This document shows, piece by piece, positions 17,759 through 27,613 of a stretch of DNA of 64,000 nt. Position numbers and translations under genes: made by a program. Location of the stretch: NCBI GenBank assembly GCA_028280065.1, contig JANQMN010000080.1, forward strand, positions 17,029 through 81,028. Reading direction: 5' to 3'. This DNA is from Hahella sp. (GTDB lineage: Bacteria; Pseudomonadota; Gammaproteobacteria; Pseudomonadales; Oleiphilaceae). The notes below the pieces were generated by a model. That model searched no databases, was not told the DNA's origin, and was given only the letters and a program-made list of their open reading frames with translations. Within the stretch, counting starts at the first letter, position 1. Every line of letters starts with the position of its first letter.

Positions 17759-17812
17759 GCACAGACTTCCTGCTTACACCGGTCACGATAATTAAATCAT
17801 GTCGAGGTTTTC

Positions 17813-18625
17813 ATGTCTGAATTTCAAACGCTGGCATTGCAACAGGAAGGTGCTATTGCAACTCTTACACTCAATCGGCCGGAAAAAGCCAATGCCCTGA
17901 ACATGCGTATGTGGGAAGAACTGGGCCAAGCGATGGCGCAGGTCGATGCCGAAGAATCTGTCCGGGTGGTTATTATTCAAGGCGCTGGCAAGCATTTTTG
18001 CAGTGGCATTGATCTGATGGATTTCAGTGCGGTGTTCAACAGCAAAATCAAATGCGAAGGCCGCAAAAGAGAGCAGTTGCGGCAGATGATCATCAAGTTG
18101 CAAAATTGTTTAACGGCTATAGAGACCTGCCGGAAACCGGTCATTGCAGCGATTCAAGGAGGTTGTATCGGCGGCGGAGTCGACTTGGTCGCTTGTTGCG
18201 ATATGCGCTACATGACCACGGATGCGTACTTCCAAATTAAGGAAATAGACATAGGCATGACCGCTGACGTCGGTACGCTCCAGCGCTTGCCATATATCAT
18301 TGGCGATGGCTTGATGCGGGAGTTGTCGTACACAGGACGCAAAGTCCAGGCAGAAGAAGCGGTAGCGTCCGGTTTGGCCAATCGTGCTTATAACGACCGG
18401 GATCAAATGCAGACGGAAGTTCATGCGCTTGCGGAATCCATTGCCGCCAAGTCCCCGTTGGCCATTCGCGGAACTAAGGAAATGTTGAAATATACCCGCG
18501 ATCATACGGTTGCGGATAGTCTAAACTATGTAGCTACCTGGAACGCGGCAATGCTGATCAGTGAAGATATTCAAGAAGCCATGATGGCGCAAATGCAAAA
18601 GCGGGCGCCGGTGTTCAAGGATTAG
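17813..18625 (+). CDS. Crotonase family protein, likely delta(3,5)-delta(2,4)-dienoyl-CoA isomerase
   Basis: The 270-residue enoyl-CoA hydratase/isomerase fold protein has oxyanion-hole segments HFCSGIDL and GGCIGGGVDLVACCD. The ECH1-type motif KEIDIGMTADVGTLQRLP provides the acidic residues typical of dienoyl-CoA isomerases rather than simple hydratases. It would move double bonds during beta-oxidation of unsaturated fatty acids with odd-numbered double bonds. The gene stands between the PPTase and pckA genes. Its assignment to ECH1-like isomerase rests on that motif; a generic hydratase is the alternative. Confidence 0.88.
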   Translation: MSEFQTLALQQEGAIATLTLNRPEKANALNMRMWEELGQAMAQVDAEESVRVVIIQGAGKHFCSGIDLMDFSAVFNSKIKCEGRKREQLRQMIIKLQNCLTAIETCRKPVIAAIQGGCIGGGVDLVACCDMRYMTTDAYFQIKEIDIGMTADVGTLQRLPYIIGDGLMRELSYTGRKVQAEEAVASGLANRAYNDRDQMQTEVHALAESIAAKSPLAIRGTKEMLKYTRDHTVADSLNYVATWNAAMLISEDIQEAMMAQMQKRAPVFKD

Positions 18626-18828
18626 TCTATTGGCATATTCTGATCTCTGTCAGTTATTTGGCATCTTCCTCGGCAAATTTGCCCTATGGCAGAACTGGGA
18701 TCGAAAATGTGACCCAGTAATACTGTGTTAAATGCTGGCGAAGAGTAGAATATGCCGTGCTTCACAATTACTAAAAATCTTTAATATTAAGAATAACAGG
18801 TGCAAAACAGCCTACTAAGGTAATCGCT

Positions 18829-20418
18829 ATGAGTGAAACGTTTGATTTATCAAAACATAGAATAACCGTTGAAACCATTGTTCGTAATGCCTGCCCGGCA
18901 AACCTCTATGCAGAAGCAGTCAAATACGAAAAGCGCCGTACTGAAATAGCAGACACCGGTGCCATCATGGTGCTATCAGGCAAAAAGACCGGCCGTAGCC
19001 CAACCGATAAGAGGGTGGTCAGAAACCCCGAAAGTGAAAACGATATTTGGTGGGGAAAAATCAATATCGAACTGGACCGCCACACGTTCCGGATCAATCG
19101 TGAACGCGCCATCGACTATTTAAATACCCGTGACCGTCTCTATGTCATGGACGGTTTTGCAGGTTGGGATCCTGAAAACCGGATAAAAGTAAGAATCATT
19201 TGTACCCGCCCCTACCATGCATTGTTCATGAACAACATGCTGATTCGTCCTTCCCAGGAAGAGCTCGCAAACTTTGGCGAACCCGATTATGTAGTAATCA
19301 ATGCCGGTGAATTCCCTGCCAACCGCCTGACTTCTCACATGACCTCCACCACCAGTGTGGACGTCGACTTTGACGATGGCGAGTTTGTCATTCTGGGTAC
19401 CGAATACGCCGGCGAGATGAAGAAGGGTGTATTCACCATCATGAACTACATCATGCCGAAGCGCGGTATTCTCTCCATGCACTGTTCGGCGAACGAATCC
19501 GATAAGGGCGACGTGTCTCTGTTCTTCGGATTGTCCGGTACCGGTAAGACTACCCTGTCCGCTGACCCACACCGGAAATTGATCGGTGACGACGAGCACT
19601 GCTGGAGTGATAACGGCATCTTTAACGTTGAAGGCGGTTGCTATGCGAAGTGTATTGATCTGACTGAAGAAAGTGAGCCGGAAATATTCCGGGCGATTCG
19701 CTTTGGCGCGGTATTGGAAAACGTGGTCTTTGACGAAGTTACCCATGGGGTGGACTATACAAACTGCTCAATTACGGAAAACACGCGTGCATCCTATCCG
19801 CTCGAGCATATCGATAATGCCAAGATTCCATGTGTTGGCGGGCATCCGAATAACGTAATCTTCCTTACCTGTGATGCATTCGGTGTCTTGCCTCCGGTCA
19901 GTAAGCTTACTCCGGCCCAGGCGATGTATCACTTTATCAGTGGTTACACGGCAAAAGTCGCCGGTACCGAAATGGGCGTCACCGAGCCCCAGGCGACTTT
20001 CTCGGCCTGTTTCGGCGCGGCTTTCATGGTATGGCATCCAAGCAAGTATGCTGAACTGCTTGCCGAACGTATTCGCCAGAACAATACTGCGGTTTGGCTG
20101 GTGAATACCGGCTGGTCCGGTGGTCCTTACGGTACTGGTTCGCGAATGAAGTTGAAGTATACCCGGGCTATTATTGACGCCATTCATGACGGTTCACTGG
20201 AAAAAGCGCCAACCGCGATTGATGAAACATTTGGCTTCGAAATTCCCACTAAGTGTGCGGAAGTTCCCGATGAAATGCTGATGCCGAAAAACACTTGGGA
20301 AGATAAGTCTGCCTATGAAGTGAAGGCAACCCATCTTGCCGAATTGTTCCAGGAAAACTTCAAGCAGTTTGAAGACGGCTGCAGCCAGGAAATTATCGAC
20401 GCAGGTCCACGGACTTAG
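18829..20418 (+). CDS. pckA: Phosphoenolpyruvate carboxykinase (ATP)
   Basis: The 529-residue enzyme has the ATP-PEPCK landmarks: the kinase-1a P-loop GLSGTGKT (from residue 234), the DDEHCWSD metal/substrate loop, RTSYP-like [11 protein letters not shown] and NTGWSGG. It converts oxaloacetate and ATP to PEP and CO2, the first committed step of gluconeogenesis, in the cytoplasm. Full length for the family. A 203-base leader upstream suggests its own promoter, and a strong hairpin-T tract lies 20 bases after the stop codon. With the WS/DGAT and fatty-acid genes it fits growth on acids or lipids. Confidence 0.97.
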   Translation: MSETFDLSKHRITVETIVRNACPANLYAEAVKYEKRRTEIADTGAIMVLSGKKTGRSPTDKRVVRNPESENDIWWGKINIELDRHTFRINRERAIDYLNTRDRLYVMDGFAGWDPENRIKVRIICTRPYHALFMNNMLIRPSQEELANFGEPDYVVINAGEFPANRLTSHMTSTTSVDVDFDDGEFVILGTEYAGEMKKGVFTIMNYIMPKRGILSMHCSANESDKGDVSLFFGLSGTGKTTLSADPHRKLIGDDEHCWSDNGIFNVEGGCYAKCIDLTEESEPEIFRAIRFGAVLENVVFDEVTHGVDYTNCSITENTRASYPLEHIDNAKIPCVGGHPNNVIFLTCDAFGVLPPVSKLTPAQAMYHFISGYTAKVAGTEMGVTEPQATFSACFGAAFMVWHPSKYAELLAERIRQNNTAVWLVNTGWSGGPYGTGSRMKLKYTRAIIDAIHDGSLEKAPTAIDETFGFEIPTKCAEVPDEMLMPKNTWEDKSAYEVKATHLAELFQENFKQFEDGCSQEIIDAGPRT

Positions 20419-20437
20419 CGACATCGAACATCTACAA

Positions 20438-20461
20438 GGCTCCAGATCGGAGCCTTTTTTT
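20438..20461 (+). terminator. Rho-independent terminator after pckA
   Basis: GGCTCC at 20438-20443 pairs with GGAGCC at 20449-20454 over a five-base loop and is followed by seven T residues. It lies just after the pckA stop and before the end of the convergent photolyase gene. Confidence 0.9.
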
Positions 20462-20471
20462 GGCCGCACTT

Positions 20472-21896
20472 TTAAGGCCGTGACTTTAATTTCTGAAACC
20501 TGTCTATTGCACGTTGCCGGCTTTGTTTGAGATCAACAATGGGCGGTGGATAGTCGATACCGGTAACCGGGCTGCTAAGCGGCTGGTGAATTTTCTTATC
20601 GGGAAGTTTTGCCAGTTCAGGGACCCACTGGCGAATGAATTCCCCGTGGGGGTCAAACTTTTCACTTTGCGCAATCGGGTTAAATATTCTGAAATAGGGC
20701 GCTGCGTCGGTCCCGGTGGAAGCACTCCATTGCCAACCGCCATTGTTCGCGGGTAAATATCCGTCCACCAGGTTCCGCATAAAGTAACGCTCGCCTCGCC
20801 GCCAATCTAACAGAAGATTCTTGCTGAGAAACATTGCCGTAACCATACGGAGCCGATTGTGCATCCAGCCTGTGCTGTTTAGTTGGCGCATCGCCGCGTC
20901 CACCAGTGGGATGCCGGTATTGGCGGTTTGCCAAGCATTGAAGTCCTGATCCGATGCACGCCATTCCAGAGCCTCGGTTTCTGACCGGAACGCACGGTGC
21001 ATGCTTACCCTGGGAAAGTCGTAGACAATATTGATGTAGAAATCACGCCATATCAGTTCATTAATCCAGCTTTCCAAGCCGGTCCTGGATGTTGCCTGTG
21101 GTAGCGCCTGAAGCGCCGCCCAAAGACATTGCCGCCCCGACAAAACTCCCTGCGCCAGATAGGGCGACAGCTTGCTCGTTCCGGCAATCGCAGGAAAATC
21201 CCGGTGTCCTTTATAGTCTTCAACACGGCTGGCAATGAAGCTTTGCAATTGACAGTGCGCGGCAGTCTCTCCCGCCGGAAATTCCGAGGAATCTTTTAAG
21301 CGGGGAAGGGAGGCGGATTGCTCGATTCGGGGCCTCTTTTCAGCGGCGAGTTTGGTGCTTTTACCCCGCAGGGCTGGCCATAAGTGCAGCTCTCCGCTGG
21401 CGTCGAAGACCTGCCACCAACGCCTTTTAAATGGGCTGAATACGGTAAAAGGCGAATCCTTTTGGGTTCGGATGGAACCAACGGGAAGGATGCTTTGGTC
21501 ACGATATACCTTTGGTCCGACACCGGCTTGCTTGAATAGATCAACTACCTCGTGGTCTCGACGCCGCTCGTTTACGGCATACTCCTCATTGAAAAAGAGT
21601 CTTTGGCATTGATTTTCCTTAGCCAGTGCAAGTAAAGTCTTAGGCGTTGCCGCAAAATCATCTATCTGACTCACTAGCAAGGGAATACCCTTGGTCGCCA
21701 GGCTCGCTTCCAGCTGTACCAGATTCTTTAGCAGAAAATCGATTTTAATACTGGCCAAATCATGCACTTTCCATTGCCCCGGTGTCAGTAAGTAGCAGCA
21801 CACGACATCTTGTTCAGCCCATTCCGCGGCAGCGAATAGGGCAGGATTATCATGCAAGCGAAGGTCATTTCTAAACCAATGTAAGGCGCGTGGCAT
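20472..21896 (-). CDS. phrB: Deoxyribodipyrimidine photo-lyase (CPD photolyase, class I)
   Basis: The roughly 474-residue flavoprotein has an N-terminal Rossmann-like antenna domain (LHWFRNDLRLHDN) and a C-terminal FAD domain. The latter carries WINELIWRDFY, MRQLNSTGWMHNRLRM, LLLDWRRGE and WQWSASTGTDAAPYFRIFNP, which contact FAD and the lesion. It repairs cyclobutane pyrimidine dimers using light. TTG and GTG codons lie five and four codons upstream of the ATG at 21896. The ATG gives the standard photolyase N-terminus and is chosen here. It is convergent with pckA, sharing the terminator region. Confidence 0.95.
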   Translation of the reverse strand: MPRALHWFRNDLRLHDNPALFAAAEWAEQDVVCCYLLTPGQWKVHDLASIKIDFLLKNLVQLEASLATKGIPLLVSQIDDFAATPKTLLALAKENQCQRLFFNEEYAVNERRRDHEVVDLFKQAGVGPKVYRDQSILPVGSIRTQKDSPFTVFSPFKRRWWQVFDASGELHLWPALRGKSTKLAAEKRPRIEQSASLPRLKDSSEFPAGETAAHCQLQSFIASRVEDYKGHRDFPAIAGTSKLSPYLAQGVLSGRQCLWAALQALPQATSRTGLESWINELIWRDFYINIVYDFPRVSMHRAFRSETEALEWRASDQDFNAWQTANTGIPLVDAAMRQLNSTGWMHNRLRMVTAMFLSKNLLLDWRRGERYFMRNLVDGYLPANNGGWQWSASTGTDAAPYFRIFNPIAQSEKFDPHGEFIRQWVPELAKLPDKKIHQPLSSPVTGIDYPPPIVDLKQSRQRAIDRFQKLKSRP

Positions 21897-21980
21897 ACCT
21901 TTTTCCACCAAGCTAATCTACAGGCCAGTGTTTACGAAACCGGCATGAGAATAGATGTAACCGGGGAGGCATGCTGAATG

Positions 21981-23318
21981 TCAAAGTAAAAAATATAGCA
22001 GAAGGGTAACGGCCATTATGCACATGCAATTGAGGCGCAGACCTACCCGCATCATTTGCCGGATAGGTACTCTTCCGGTGCCGTGGACGATTGCGTTCGG
22101 CGGTGTCGCAACCGGCAGCATGAATGCACAGGAAGCCGAAATGCCGATCGCCATGGCCGTCTGGTAACCGGTTAGATCGACTAGGGGCAAGGCGGTAAAA
22201 ATAGGAACAAGCAGAGCCGTTGTGGCGGTGTTGCTGGAGAGTTCCGTGAGAAAGACAACAAAGGCGATAATCGCTAGCAAAATGAGGATGCTGGGCCAGC
22301 TACTTATCAAGCCGCCAAGTTTTTCTCCCAATACGGCGCTGGCCCCTGAAACTGCAAGTACTTTACTCAAGGTAAGGCCTCCGCCAAATAGTAACAGCAC
22401 CCCCCAGTCCGTGTCCTTGGCAAGGTTCTTCCATTCCACCACCCTGTTTGCCACGAGAGCTATTAAGGCTGACAACGCAATCCAGCTGTCGATACCCGAA
22501 TCGATGCCGAGCAGACCCGCTAGCGGCTTGCTGAACAACCAGCCGGCAACGGTGGTAAGAAAGATGGCGGCTAGGCGGATGCGAGCGGGCGTCCAACGAA
22601 ATTCGAACTGATCATTAAGCGTTACTTTATTGTGCAGCCTTGGTCGAAAAGTTAGGTAGGTGACGATCAGCATGAGGGGCCACAACAACAGGCTGATCGG
22701 CAGGCCAATGTGCATCCAGTCGCTAAAACTCAAGCCAAGGTGGGCCGCGACAATGGCATTGGGCGGACTGCCCACCAAGGTTGCTATGCCACCGATACTG
22801 GCGGAGTAGGCTATTACCAACAGGGCAAAAACGGCACTTCTGCTATTTGTGTCCTGGTGCTTCAATAATCCGATTACCAAGGGCATCATTATCGCGGTCG
22901 AGGCGGTATTACTTATCCACATTGAAAGAAAAGCGGCAGTTCCAGCCAGTAGCAGTACTGCGGCATCGACCCGGCCCCGGCTGATTTTGAGAATTTTGTG
23001 CGCCAGCATTTCGTCCACTTGCTGCCGGTGCAGTGCGGAGGCAAGGGCAAACCCGCCCAGGAATAGAAAGATTATCGGATGTGAAAACTGGCTCAGCGAT
23101 TCTCGTAAGGTCAGCAATCCCAACAATGTCGCCAGCACCGGAATCAACAATGCCGTCACCGTGACATGGAGTATTTCCAGGACCCACATGCCTGCAATCA
23201 GAGTCAGCAAAGCAAGTCCGAGCCGGGCAGGTTCCGTGGTGTCAACCGACCAATAGCACAGGCATGCGGCAAACACTACAGCGCTAAACCACCAAGCCTT
23301 GCGCGGGCCGTCCGTCAT
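21981..23318 (-). CDS. DASS/SLC13-family anion or dicarboxylate transporter
   Basis: The 445-residue inner-membrane protein has 11-13 hydrophobic segments. Two copies of the SNT substrate/sodium-binding motif are present (WISNTASTAIMMP and ELSSNTATTALLVP), each followed by proline-rich clip sequences (VGSPPNAI, VATPPNAI). DASS transporters move succinate, malate, citrate or sulphate with sodium. The specificity cannot be told. It lies on the same strand as the photolyase gene, 84 bases upstream of it. No sensor or regulator is adjacent. Confidence 0.9.
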   Translation of the reverse strand: MTDGPRKAWWFSAVVFAACLCYWSVDTTEPARLGLALLTLIAGMWVLEILHVTVTALLIPVLATLLGLLTLRESLSQFSHPIIFLFLGGFALASALHRQQVDEMLAHKILKISRGRVDAAVLLLAGTAAFLSMWISNTASTAIMMPLVIGLLKHQDTNSRSAVFALLVIAYSASIGGIATLVGSPPNAIVAAHLGLSFSDWMHIGLPISLLLWPLMLIVTYLTFRPRLHNKVTLNDQFEFRWTPARIRLAAIFLTTVAGWLFSKPLAGLLGIDSGIDSWIALSALIALVANRVVEWKNLAKDTDWGVLLLFGGGLTLSKVLAVSGASAVLGEKLGGLISSWPSILILLAIIAFVVFLTELSSNTATTALLVPIFTALPLVDLTGYQTAMAIGISASCAFMLPVATPPNAIVHGTGRVPIRQMMRVGLRLNCMCIMAVTLLLYFLL

Positions 23319-23460
23319 CTTACCTCCAATCTCAAATTAGGCGTTCGGATGTGACTAAAAGTTAGCTTTTTACTCGCTGCCACCTCTGCATTGCTGATCA
23401 TATACAAATATCAAACGGACCGGCTTGATGTTGCGCTAGTCGTCAATCAACTGTTTGCGG

Positions 23461-23544
23461 CATTGAGCATTGAGCATTGAGCATTGAGCATTGAGCATTG
23501 AGCATTGAGCATTGGGCATTGGGCATTGGGCATTGGGCATTGAA
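23461..23544. repeat. Heptanucleotide tandem repeat (CATTGAG/CATTGGG)
   Basis: Seven perfect CATTGAG units (23461-23509) are followed by four CATTGGG units (23510-23537) and a broken twelfth unit. The switch from one variant to the other is abrupt, which suggests expansion by slippage. The array ends about 60 bases before the probable start of a small membrane-protein gene. It could therefore alter expression or be neutral. Confidence 0.95.
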
Positions 23545-23603
23545 TGAGCATTAGCCTTCGATGGTCTATCCTGAAAAAACAGATTTTAGGTTTTGGTGGT
23601 GGC

Positions 23604-23828
23604 ATGAAAGGCCTGCTTTTTATAATCGCCGGATTAATCTGCTCATGGTATTTCATTGATCTTGAAGCAAGCAGCAGTTTTAATCGTATTTTTGCTCCCT
23701 TGTTGCTCGTCGTATTTCTAATTGCACTAGCTGTTTGGCTGGTCATGAGAGCCGGGTTTGGCCGTAAAACAGGTAGGCGTGGCGGCCTTGGCGGTGATTT
23801 AGGTGGATTTGACGGCGGGGGCGAATAG
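23604..23828 (+). CDS. Small membrane protein with glycine-rich tail
   Basis: The frame from ATG 23604 (MKGLLF) gives 74 residues. There are two hydrophobic segments (LLFIIAGLICSWYF and IFAPLLLVVFLIALAVWLVM), then a short basic turn and a tail of GG/GD repeats ending GGFDGGGE. A GGTGG sequence precedes the ATG. An earlier in-frame ATG at 23544 starts inside the heptamer array and adds 20 residues. No family is recognised. Coding is supported by the membrane pattern and tail. Confidence 0.6.
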   Translation: MKGLLFIIAGLICSWYFIDLEASSSFNRIFAPLLLVVFLIALAVWLVMRAGFGRKTGRRGGLGGDLGGFDGGGE

Positions 23829-24073
23829 TTTACTGCTATATCGATTGGCGCAATTCGCCATTTTGAACCATAGACTCTCCACATCCTGGTTAGCTAACTC
23901 CGCTATAGTTTCTTCTGTCTTGATCGCCGGAGGGATGCCGGTGTGATCCGGTAGCCTGCTTTTGTGACATAAATGCGTCTGCATGTGACATTTTGTAAAG
24001 GTTTTTTGGAAGGTCTGGCGCTTTATTAAGTATGCAACGATACAAACATTCAAACTGATACTGAGGTAAAACC

Positions 24074-24298
24074 ATGAAATCTGAAATCCTTTCCCTACTC
24101 GCTCTCGGCGCTAAAAGTGATATCGAACTGGAAGCCTGTTTCGCCCAATACAGTACCACCGAAATTATTGAAACTATCGAAGAGTTAAAGACTTGGGGTG
24201 TGATCGAATCTCACAGCCGGCAAGTTCACGAAGGCAACAATGTCTTCCGTTGGGACCGCGAATACCGTCTATGTAATCCCGCAGTTGTCGCTGCCTAA
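24074..24298 (+). CDS. Small conserved-looking protein, possible winged-helix
   Basis: The 74-residue acidic protein (MKSEILSLLALGAKSDIELE) contains amphipathic helices and a short beta-like end (NNVFRWDREYRL). The arrangement of helices followed by a charged hairpin recalls a small winged-helix or MarR-like fragment. The ATG at 24074 has TGAGGTAAAACC upstream, a good ribosome-binding site. It lies alone, so partners are unknown. I do not recognise a named family. Confidence 0.6.
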   Translation: MKSEILSLLALGAKSDIELEACFAQYSTTEIIETIEELKTWGVIESHSRQVHEGNNVFRWDREYRLCNPAVVAA

Positions 24299-24462
24299 AA
24301 CCTAAAAGGATTTCGGACGTCTCAGCGGTTTGTGTTCAGCCTGGCGAGTAGATTGCCAGGCTTGGATGTCACCCCACACTAACAGTTCCCACTCTTCCCC
24401 CTTTAAGTATTCCAGCAGACTATTTCTCGTTCCTCTACGTACTTCAACTAGGGAGGAATAGA

Positions 24463-25329
24463 TTGCTAAGACTTCTAACTTGTTCATTGATTGTTTTAGT
24501 TTTATCGGCTTGTGGCTCTTCGGCCACAGAAGAACCAATTGTTTTTGACGGTCAAGGAACCAACACCCGCTTATCTTATGGTGAAAGTCAGTATCAATAT
24601 GCCTGGCTGTCGATTCCCGCCAGTGATCAACCGCTGCCTTTAGCCGTTGTCATACATGGCGGTTGCTGGCGCAGTTCCATTGCCGATAATCGTTTTATGG
24701 ACGAGTTCGTGGCAGGATTAAACGCGAGTGCCATTGCGACGCTTAATATCGAGTACAGGACGGTTACAGAATCTGGCGGCGGCTGGCCGAATACTTTTTT
24801 GGATGTGGCCAGGTTAGTGGATTATCTGCCGGACTTATTGCTGCAATATCCTGAGTTAGACGCCCGGCGGATCACACTGGTCGGGCACAGCGCAGGCGGC
24901 CACCTGGCGGTTTGGGCAGCTGCGCGGGAGCAAATCGACCCATCCAGCGATTTGCATAAGGCCGTGCCTTTTACCGAGTTTCGTGTAATTGGTCTCGGAG
25001 CTATTACCGACTTATCCAGTTATCGCCTCACAAGTTGCGGTGCAGCGATCGGTACGGGGCTTATGGGCGGAGACCCGGATCAACGGCCGGAACGTTATCG
25101 GGCAGGATCACCGATAGAGCTATTACCGGTGATGGCACCCGTCAAACTTTACCAGGGAGCAGACGATACTATCGTGCCCGCGAAGCAAGGTGAGAGCTAT
25201 CGTACTCAGGCAACGGCTCTCGGTAGCCAGGTTGAGCTAGTCACGATAACCGGTGCGGATCATTTCGATTTAATCGATCCTGATGAAAACATATTTCCTC
25301 TGCTCGTGGAAGACATCCGGTCCTTTTAG
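24463..25329 (+). CDS. Alpha/beta hydrolase lipoprotein (BD-FAE/kynurenine formamidase-like)
   Basis: The 288-residue protein has a lipoprotein signal peptide with lipobox LSAC at about residue 14-17, so it is membrane anchored. The catalytic domain has the oxyanion HGGCW region (VVIHGGCWRSS), the nucleophile elbow GHSAGG, an acid in GADDTIVP and His in GADHFDL. That is a complete Ser-Asp-His triad of the esterase/lipase (BD-FAE) group. It starts with TTG at 24463 after the strong site AGGGAGGAA. Its end overlaps the convergent OYE gene by four bases. The substrate is unknown, possibly an ester in the periplasm or outer membrane. Confidence 0.85.
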   Translation: MLRLLTCSLIVLVLSACGSSATEEPIVFDGQGTNTRLSYGESQYQYAWLSIPASDQPLPLAVVIHGGCWRSSIADNRFMDEFVAGLNASAIATLNIEYRTVTESGGGWPNTFLDVARLVDYLPDLLLQYPELDARRITLVGHSAGGHLAVWAAAREQIDPSSDLHKAVPFTEFRVIGLGAITDLSSYRLTSCGAAIGTGLMGGDPDQRPERYRAGSPIELLPVMAPVKLYQGADDTIVPAKQGESYRTQATALGSQVELVTITGADHFDLIDPDENIFPLLVEDIRSF

Positions 25330-26603
25330 CGAACGCTTTTACGCCGCAGTGCCAAACGGGCATCGTTCAGCATATGCCGGGTAAAAGCACTAAAAACGCC
25401 TAAGTTAAAATCCGGTTGCCGGTCTTTGGCGAGATTGATAATTTGCTGGTAGTACCACCCGGCCTGTCCTTGGTTGTTGATTGCCCGCATGGTGCCGGAA
25501 GCACTGTTGGTTCCCCAGAATCCTTTTCCCAATACCAGCTTGTGTTCATTAATCGGCGTTTGCTGCATGACGCCTGTAAACATTTTTGAAGGAAAATCCG
25601 GATCAACGCAGAATGGCCTTGCGATGCCAATCATCTGTGTTTGTCCCGAGGCGAGAGCTGCGTTCATTGCCTGCAAACTTCTAAATCCGCCGGTAATCAT
25701 CAGCGGAACTTGGGCTGCCTGGCTGATTGCTTCGGCATACTCCAGAAAAAAAGCTTCACGCTTTTTGGTGCTATCGCGGACTTCCGTCTCGTCGATATCT
25801 AGAAACGCCAGGTGTTCATAAGTGCCGCCGGAAATTTCCAAAAGATCGATGTTTTTCTCACCTAACCAAGCGGCTACCTGCAGACAGTCTTCCAGGGAGA
25901 ATCCGCCTTTCTGGAAATCGGCAGAGTTGAGCTTCACCGAAACCGGATAATCCGTACCGACCGCCTCTCGAACAGCCTCTACCACAGACAATAAAAACCG
26001 TGCCCGGTTTTCCAGACTTCCGCCCCATTCATCGCGGCGTCTATTTGTTATTGGCGAAAGAAACTGGCTGCCCAAGTAGCCATGGGCCGAATGTACCTGC
26101 ACGCCGCTAAAGCCGCCGAGTTTTGCCAGCCGGGCGGTGGTTGCAAAGCGCTTGATAACATCATGAATTTCATCGACCCGGATGGGACGGGGCTTAGCGA
26201 AGTTTCCGGCTAGTTTCAGTTGTACATCCGAAGGCGATAGCGGCTGGGAGTTCACCAGCCTGGAACACTGTCTGCCAGGGTGATTAATTTGCGCCCAGAA
26301 TTGGTTGCCGGCCCTGGTGCCGGCCTCGGTCCATAACCTCACTTTGTCCAGTGCGGTATCGTCTTCAAGAACCACATTGCCGGCACGTTCAAGGTAGCGT
26401 TGATCAACCATTACATTGCCGCTGATCAACAACCCCGCGCCGCCTTCGGACCAGCGTCTGTAAAGGCGGTTAAGCTCCGGCGTCGGATGATCATAGCTAT
26501 CGGCCAGGCCCTCCGTCATCGCTGCCTTACACAATCGGTTGGGAATAGTAACGCCGCAATTGAGTTTTAACGGAGAGTGAATATCGATAGTGGACGCTGG
26601 CAT
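25326..26603 (-). CDS. NADH:flavin oxidoreductase, Old Yellow Enzyme family
   Basis: The roughly 425-residue TIM-barrel flavoenzyme has family landmarks: IPNRLCKAAMTE, HPGRQ, GVQVHSAHGYL, QFLSPITNRR, DEWGGSLENRARF, VSVKLNS and LMITGGFRS. These bind FMN and the substrate carbonyl. The enzymes reduce alpha/beta-unsaturated carbonyls with NAD(P)H. The HSAHGYL pair (His-His of the OYE site) is present. There is no C-terminal iron-sulphur extension of the dienoyl-CoA reductase type. The ATG at 26603 is preceded by AGGGAG and is chosen over a TTG 30 bases upstream. Its 3' end overlaps the lipoprotein esterase gene. Confidence 0.9.
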   Translation of the reverse strand: MPASTIDIHSPLKLNCGVTIPNRLCKAAMTEGLADSYDHPTPELNRLYRRWSEGGAGLLISGNVMVDQRYLERAGNVVLEDDTALDKVRLWTEAGTRAGNQFWAQINHPGRQCSRLVNSQPLSPSDVQLKLAGNFAKPRPIRVDEIHDVIKRFATTARLAKLGGFSGVQVHSAHGYLGSQFLSPITNRRRDEWGGSLENRARFLLSVVEAVREAVGTDYPVSVKLNSADFQKGGFSLEDCLQVAAWLGEKNIDLLEISGGTYEHLAFLDIDETEVRDSTKKREAFFLEYAEAISQAAQVPLMITGGFRSLQAMNAALASGQTQMIGIARPFCVDPDFPSKMFTGVMQQTPINEHKLVLGKGFWGTNSASGTMRAINNQGQAGWYYQQIINLAKDRQPDFNLGVFSAFTRHMLNDARLALRRKSVR

Positions 26604-26713
26604 TAAGTTAGTCTCCCTAGTGTCATAAGCCAATGGATTGTTTTGCGTTCTGTACCTGAAATCAATTTGAATCTAAGCGCTTTTTAGGACCAGCGTTTCA
26701 TTGAGCATTCCGA

Positions 26714-27613
26714 TTAGACTTTGCTTTCGACCTGCTCGGCGCCTTTTAACATCGCCAGAATCAGTTCATTCGCATCGAATTTTGTCAGCGCTTCGTTGGC
26801 CCCTACCTGATGCGCCTGACTGACGCTGATTTCACTGGTAAGCGAGGTATGCAGAATGATGTAGGCGGAGTCTATTTCCGGTCGATTACGCACTTCAAAA
26901 GCAAGTTCATAGCCGTTTAAACCAGGCATTTCTATATCGCTGACCAGGATATTGATCGGTTTATGTTCCTTAGCTGACTGAATCATTAAGTCCAGTGCGT
27001 TCTGCCCGTTATCGGTAACTCTGAAGGGGATATTCATATGGTTCAGGGCATCCGCCAGTTGTTTCCGGGCGACTGCCGAGTCGTCCACTAACAGGATATT
27101 CATTGGTCGAATTTTTTCCCGCTGTACATCCGTAAGCGAGGCATAGGCGCTGGATTGAGGCAGGGGAAACATTCGTCCCAACAGCAGTTCTACATCCAGC
27201 AGTTGCAGCAATTTACCGTCGACTTCCGTTACGCCGGTAATAAATTTGTTGGATCCTAGCGTTGAGGAGGGCGGTTTGATATTGCGCCAGTTACATTCGA
27301 CAATTTTCTCAATACCTCTGACCATGAAACCGACTACTTTACGTAGGCAATCGGTCACAATGATATAACAGTTTTTATACTCATCAGGGCTAAGGGGTTG
27401 ATACCCGATCGCCGCGGCCATATCGATCACCGGCAGTGTCAATCCCCTGACAGTCATGGCACCGAGGGCCGCCGGATGTGAATGGGGGAGGGAGGTCAGA
27501 GGCCGATAGGGTACTAACTCCTGAATTTTCAAAGTGCCGATGGCGAATGTCTGCTTTTGGTCTATACGAAATAATAAAAGCCCCTGAAAGTGGTCCGCCT
27601 TGTTTGAACTCAA
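26714..27613 (-). CDS. cheV: Chemotaxis coupling protein CheV
   Basis: The 299-residue protein has an N-terminal CheW-like domain (FAIGTLKIQELVPYRP, VRGLTLPVIDM, VTEVDGKLLQLLDVE) fused to a C-terminal receiver domain. The receiver has LLVDDSAVARKQ, Asp in LVSDIEMPGLNGYE and a conserved Lys near LTKFDAN. CheV couples chemoreceptors to CheA and may adapt by phosphorylation. It starts with TTG at 27613 (SSNKADHFQ). Its presence as a single gene suggests the main chemotaxis cluster lies elsewhere. Confidence 0.92.
   Translation of the reverse strand: MSSNKADHFQGLLLFRIDQKQTFAIGTLKIQELVPYRPLTSLPHSHPAALGAMTVRGLTLPVIDMAAAIGYQPLSPDEYKNCYIIVTDCLRKVVGFMVRGIEKIVECNWRNIKPPSSTLGSNKFITGVTEVDGKLLQLLDVELLLGRMFPLPQSSAYASLTDVQREKIRPMNILLVDDSAVARKQLADALNHMNIPFRVTDNGQNALDLMIQSAKEHKPINILVSDIEMPGLNGYELAFEVRNRPEIDSAYIILHTSLTSEISVSQAHQVGANEALTKFDANELILAMLKGAEQVESKV

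Noticed and set aside
23447..23884. 145-codon minus-strand frame through the heptamer array
   Set aside because: Its repeated NAQCSML product is only a translation of the tandem repeat, and the frame runs antisense to the small membrane-protein gene.
24302..24538. Minus-strand frame of 78 codons, or 61 from ATG 24487 (MNKLEVLAIY)
   Set aside because: Its 5' end overlaps the start and ribosome-binding site of the lipoprotein esterase gene on the other strand, and it has no ribosome-binding site of its own. It looks protein-like, so conservation could rescue it.
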